A stretch of DNA of 7,395 bases from Legionellales bacterium UBA4759 (GTDB lineage: Bacteria > Pseudomonadota > Gammaproteobacteria > Legionellales > Legionellaceae): positions 1-7,395 of the forward strand of contig DHHZ01000079.1 of the NCBI GenBank assembly GCA_002403515.1, in the 5' to 3' direction. The translations under genes were made by a program, and so were the position numbers. A model generated the notes under the pieces. The model had not been told where the DNA came from and searched no databases. It saw only the letters and a program-made list of their open reading frames with translations. Numbering within the stretch: the stretch's first letter is position 1; every line of letters begins with the position of its first letter. Positions 5,734 to 7,395 of the stretch are shown in pieces.

Positions 5734-5761
5734 TTATCAATTCAAGCATGCTTTTGATTAA
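5734..5761. repeat. Palindrome in the leader of the right-edge gene
   Basis: AAGCATGCTT (5744-5753) is a perfect 10-bp palindrome. It is flanked by near-symmetric TTATCAA (5734-5740) and TTGATTAA (5754-5761), offset by three bases. It lies just upstream of the SD region of the gene starting at 5787. A dimeric repressor site is possible; as RNA, the stem is short and the structure weak. Confidence 0.3.
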
Positions 5762-5786
5762 ACTTGAGGAGATGAAAGGATTTCAC

Positions 5787-7395
5787 ATGATAATCAATAA
5801 AAAATACTACTTTTTTTCAAAAAAAATATTTCTTGCAACATCAAAAGACGATTTTCTTGCTGAAAAAAATAAATTTGTACTCAATATAAACCCCCATTAT
5901 TTAGAATTAAGCCCACAAGAGCAATGGCTTGTAGTGACAGAAGCATTAAAAACCTTATGGCCCAAAGAAAAATTGCTAGACTTCCAAATTGAAAAATTAT
6001 CACCCAATCCACCCAATCGAACGATTGTAGAACAGGTGACTAACCTTAGAAAAAACCTTGTTCAGTCTCGTGCAGAGGAAAATTATTTTAAGCAATTAAT
6101 AGAGTTTATAGAACAAGTTTGGTTTTTAATATCGACAGATAATCCCATATATCGATTAAGTTCAAATCAAAAAAATAAGCTTTATGAAGATGTTAATAAA
6201 CTAATCATAATAAACCCCGATGGCAAAGAAGGGATCATTCAATTCTATTTATTGATGCATAAATACCGAAATCACAACGATTGGATGCCACGATTACTTG
6301 AAAAATATCGATTAGAAGTTATTTTAAAATTAACCCAAGACTATAGCTCACATTATTCATTGGATAACCATATGCGAATGATGCGTCTTTCAACTCGTCA
6401 TGGCTTTTGGGAAAATTATGAGATGAGTGAAAAAGACACTTTAAGCCCCTTTATTTTTCAAGTTTATGAGAACTATTTTAAAAATAATTTACAAAAATAC
6501 TATGGGATGTATTTAAATCATGCCATAGAATACTTAATTGATGAATGCATTAAACAATTCGAAGAGCAAATTTTAGGTGCAATTAAAAAAACGGGTTTGA
6601 GTTGTTTAATTTATCCCTCGCCACTGCAAGCTTTCTTGTGGAGCAATGAGAAAATAGAAATTTCAATGGATGATTTTCAAGTTTGCTCTGAAATCTTTAC
6701 CAGATTGTTTGGTAAAGATTGTTATCAAAAATACTTTGCTCAAATCATTGAACAAGGCAATAAGGATATCTTACTCAATCCAAAAAATAAGGTAAGAGCC
6801 TTGTTTTATCAACTCATTGAGCAAAAGTTTTTGCAGGAGCGGTATTTAATTTCATTTGACGAAATTTTAGAAACGCCAAGTCTTGAAAGTCAAATTGTAT
6901 TTCTGGGTGAATATCACTTTGATTTTTATCGAAATTTTTATGTTAACCTGCATTCAAAAAAACAAGTTACTCAAAAGTTTCATGAAAAAGATGAGAGCTT
7001 TATCAGGTTTTGTAGCTTTAATTTAAAACATTATCGTCATCATATTATCCTTGTCACTGATGTACGTGTAAAAAAGATAATAGAAAAGATTGTGCTAGAG
7101 GCACTCGATGTGGCACTTCATACCCATGGTGTTTTGACATTAGAAAAAATGACTTCTTTGCTCATTCAATTGAAAATACATGCGCATCAAGATTTATTTA
7201 ATCTATGCTCAAGGTATTATGAAAATCCTGTGATCATGCGAACGCTTGTTTCTTATGATGCTTTTTTGGCATTCAAGTCGCCTCAGTATTCCAAAGATTA
7301 TTTTACGCAGGGAAAGCAATGTTTTCCAGAAATGAAAGATTTATTTGAAGAAGAGCATTTTCATCAAGGAGACATGGTAATCCTCCCAAAAAATA
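5787..7395 (+). CDS. Large hypothetical protein, 5' part (536 codons, open at right edge)
   Basis: From ATG 5787 the frame stays open for 536 codons to the window edge, which cannot happen by chance in such A+T-rich DNA. AAAGGA (5775-5780) lies 6 nt upstream. An in-frame ATG at 5772 directly abuts GAGGAG and is therefore less likely. The protein begins MIINKKYYFFSKKIFLATSK, is rich in Lys, Asn, Gln, Phe, Tyr and His, and has no convincing signal peptide or membrane segment. It looks mostly alpha-helical, with repeated amphipathic stretches (for example around residues 80-110, 225-270 and 430-470). I found no nucleotide-binding loop, metal motif or other catalytic signature. It is divergent from the 302-aa membrane protein gene and may share regulation with it. 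A large cytoplasmic or secreted protein of a host-associated bacterium is possible; the family is not recognised. Confidence 0.8.
   Translation, partial: MIINKKYYFFSKKIFLATSKDDFLAEKNKFVLNINPHYLELSPQEQWLVVTEALKTLWPKEKLLDFQIEKLSPNPPNRTIVEQVTNLRKNLVQSRAEENYFKQLIEFIEQVWFLISTDNPIYRLSSNQKNKLYEDVNKLIIINPDGKEGIIQFYLLMHKYRNHNDWMPRLLEKYRLEVILKLTQDYSSHYSLDNHMRMMRLSTRHGFWENYEMSEKDTLSPFIFQVYENYFKNNLQKYYGMYLNHAIEYLIDECIKQFEEQILGAIKKTGLSCLIYPSPLQAFLWSNEKIEISMDDFQVCSEIFTRLFGKDCYQKYFAQIIEQGNKDILLNPKNKVRALFYQLIEQKFLQERYLISFDEILETPSLESQIVFLGEYHFDFYRNFYVNLHSKKQVTQKFHEKDESFIRFCSFNLKHYRHHIILVTDVRVKKIIEKIVLEALDVALHTHGVLTLEKMTSLLIQLKIHAHQDLFNLCSRYYENPVIMRTLVSYDAFLAFKSPQYSKDYFTQGKQCFPEMKDLFEEEHFHQGDMVILPKN

Noticed and set aside
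5772..5786. Upstream in-frame start at ATG 5772 for the large ORF
   Set aside because: Its only SD (GAGGAG, 5766-5771) directly abuts the ATG, which is too close; ATG 5787 has AAAGGA at normal spacing.
471..5796. TTGATTA heptamer recurring in regulatory regions
   Set aside because: It also occurs inside coding sequence (for example near 1079 and 5790, minus strand), and a few copies are expected by chance at this base composition.
1..7395. CRISPR array, tRNA, rRNA, IS element or integrase
   Set aside because: I saw no regularly spaced repeats, cloverleaf, rRNA-like sequence, transposase or terminal inverted repeats.

Overview
The window looks like a chromosomal segment of an A+T-rich gammaproteobacterium. 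The metabolic genes are ordinary proteobacterial types, most genes have purine-rich Shine-Dalgarno (SD) sites, and putative promoters follow the sigma70 pattern. The hypothetical genes are rich in Lys, Asn, Phe and Tyr. One terminator hairpin resembles the core of a dispersed repeat I recall from intracellular proteobacteria. I lean towards Legionellales (Legionella/Coxiella/Berkiella-like), but this is an inference and no marker gene in the window proves it.

Layout. (1) 1-417, minus strand: a 57-aa very hydrophobic small ORF followed after 41 nt by the 5' part of a gene cut by the window edge. A good sigma70 promoter whose -35 lies inside an inverted repeat could drive both. (2) 418-646: divergent regulatory region. 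(3) 647-1576, plus: an exported protein with six regularly spaced strand motifs, best explained as a LURP-one/tubby-like beta-barrel domain, closed by a perfect terminator hairpin. (4) 1818-4655, plus: etfB-etfA-ald, spaced 12 and 15 nt apart and almost certainly co-transcribed. The etfB start is unusual: the strong SD lies 45 nt upstream, and a nested hairpin between the two could bring them together. (5) 4661-4693: a hairpin placed to act as a bidirectional terminator between convergent genes. (6) 4707-5615, minus: a 302-aa protein of unknown function with a two-helix membrane hairpin. (7) 5616-5786: divergent regulatory region with two promoter candidates and a palindrome. (8) 5787-7395, plus: a large unrecognised ORF, open through the right edge.

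How the genes work together. EtfB and EtfA form the heterodimeric FAD/AMP electron-transfer flavoprotein, which collects electrons from acyl-CoA and related dehydrogenases. Ald oxidises L-alanine to pyruvate with NAD+. Joined in one operon they suggest an amino-acid and fatty-acid catabolic unit feeding the respiratory chain. The genes around it are accessory-like hypotheticals, mostly exported or membrane-associated. I see no tRNA, rRNA, CRISPR array, insertion sequence or integrase.
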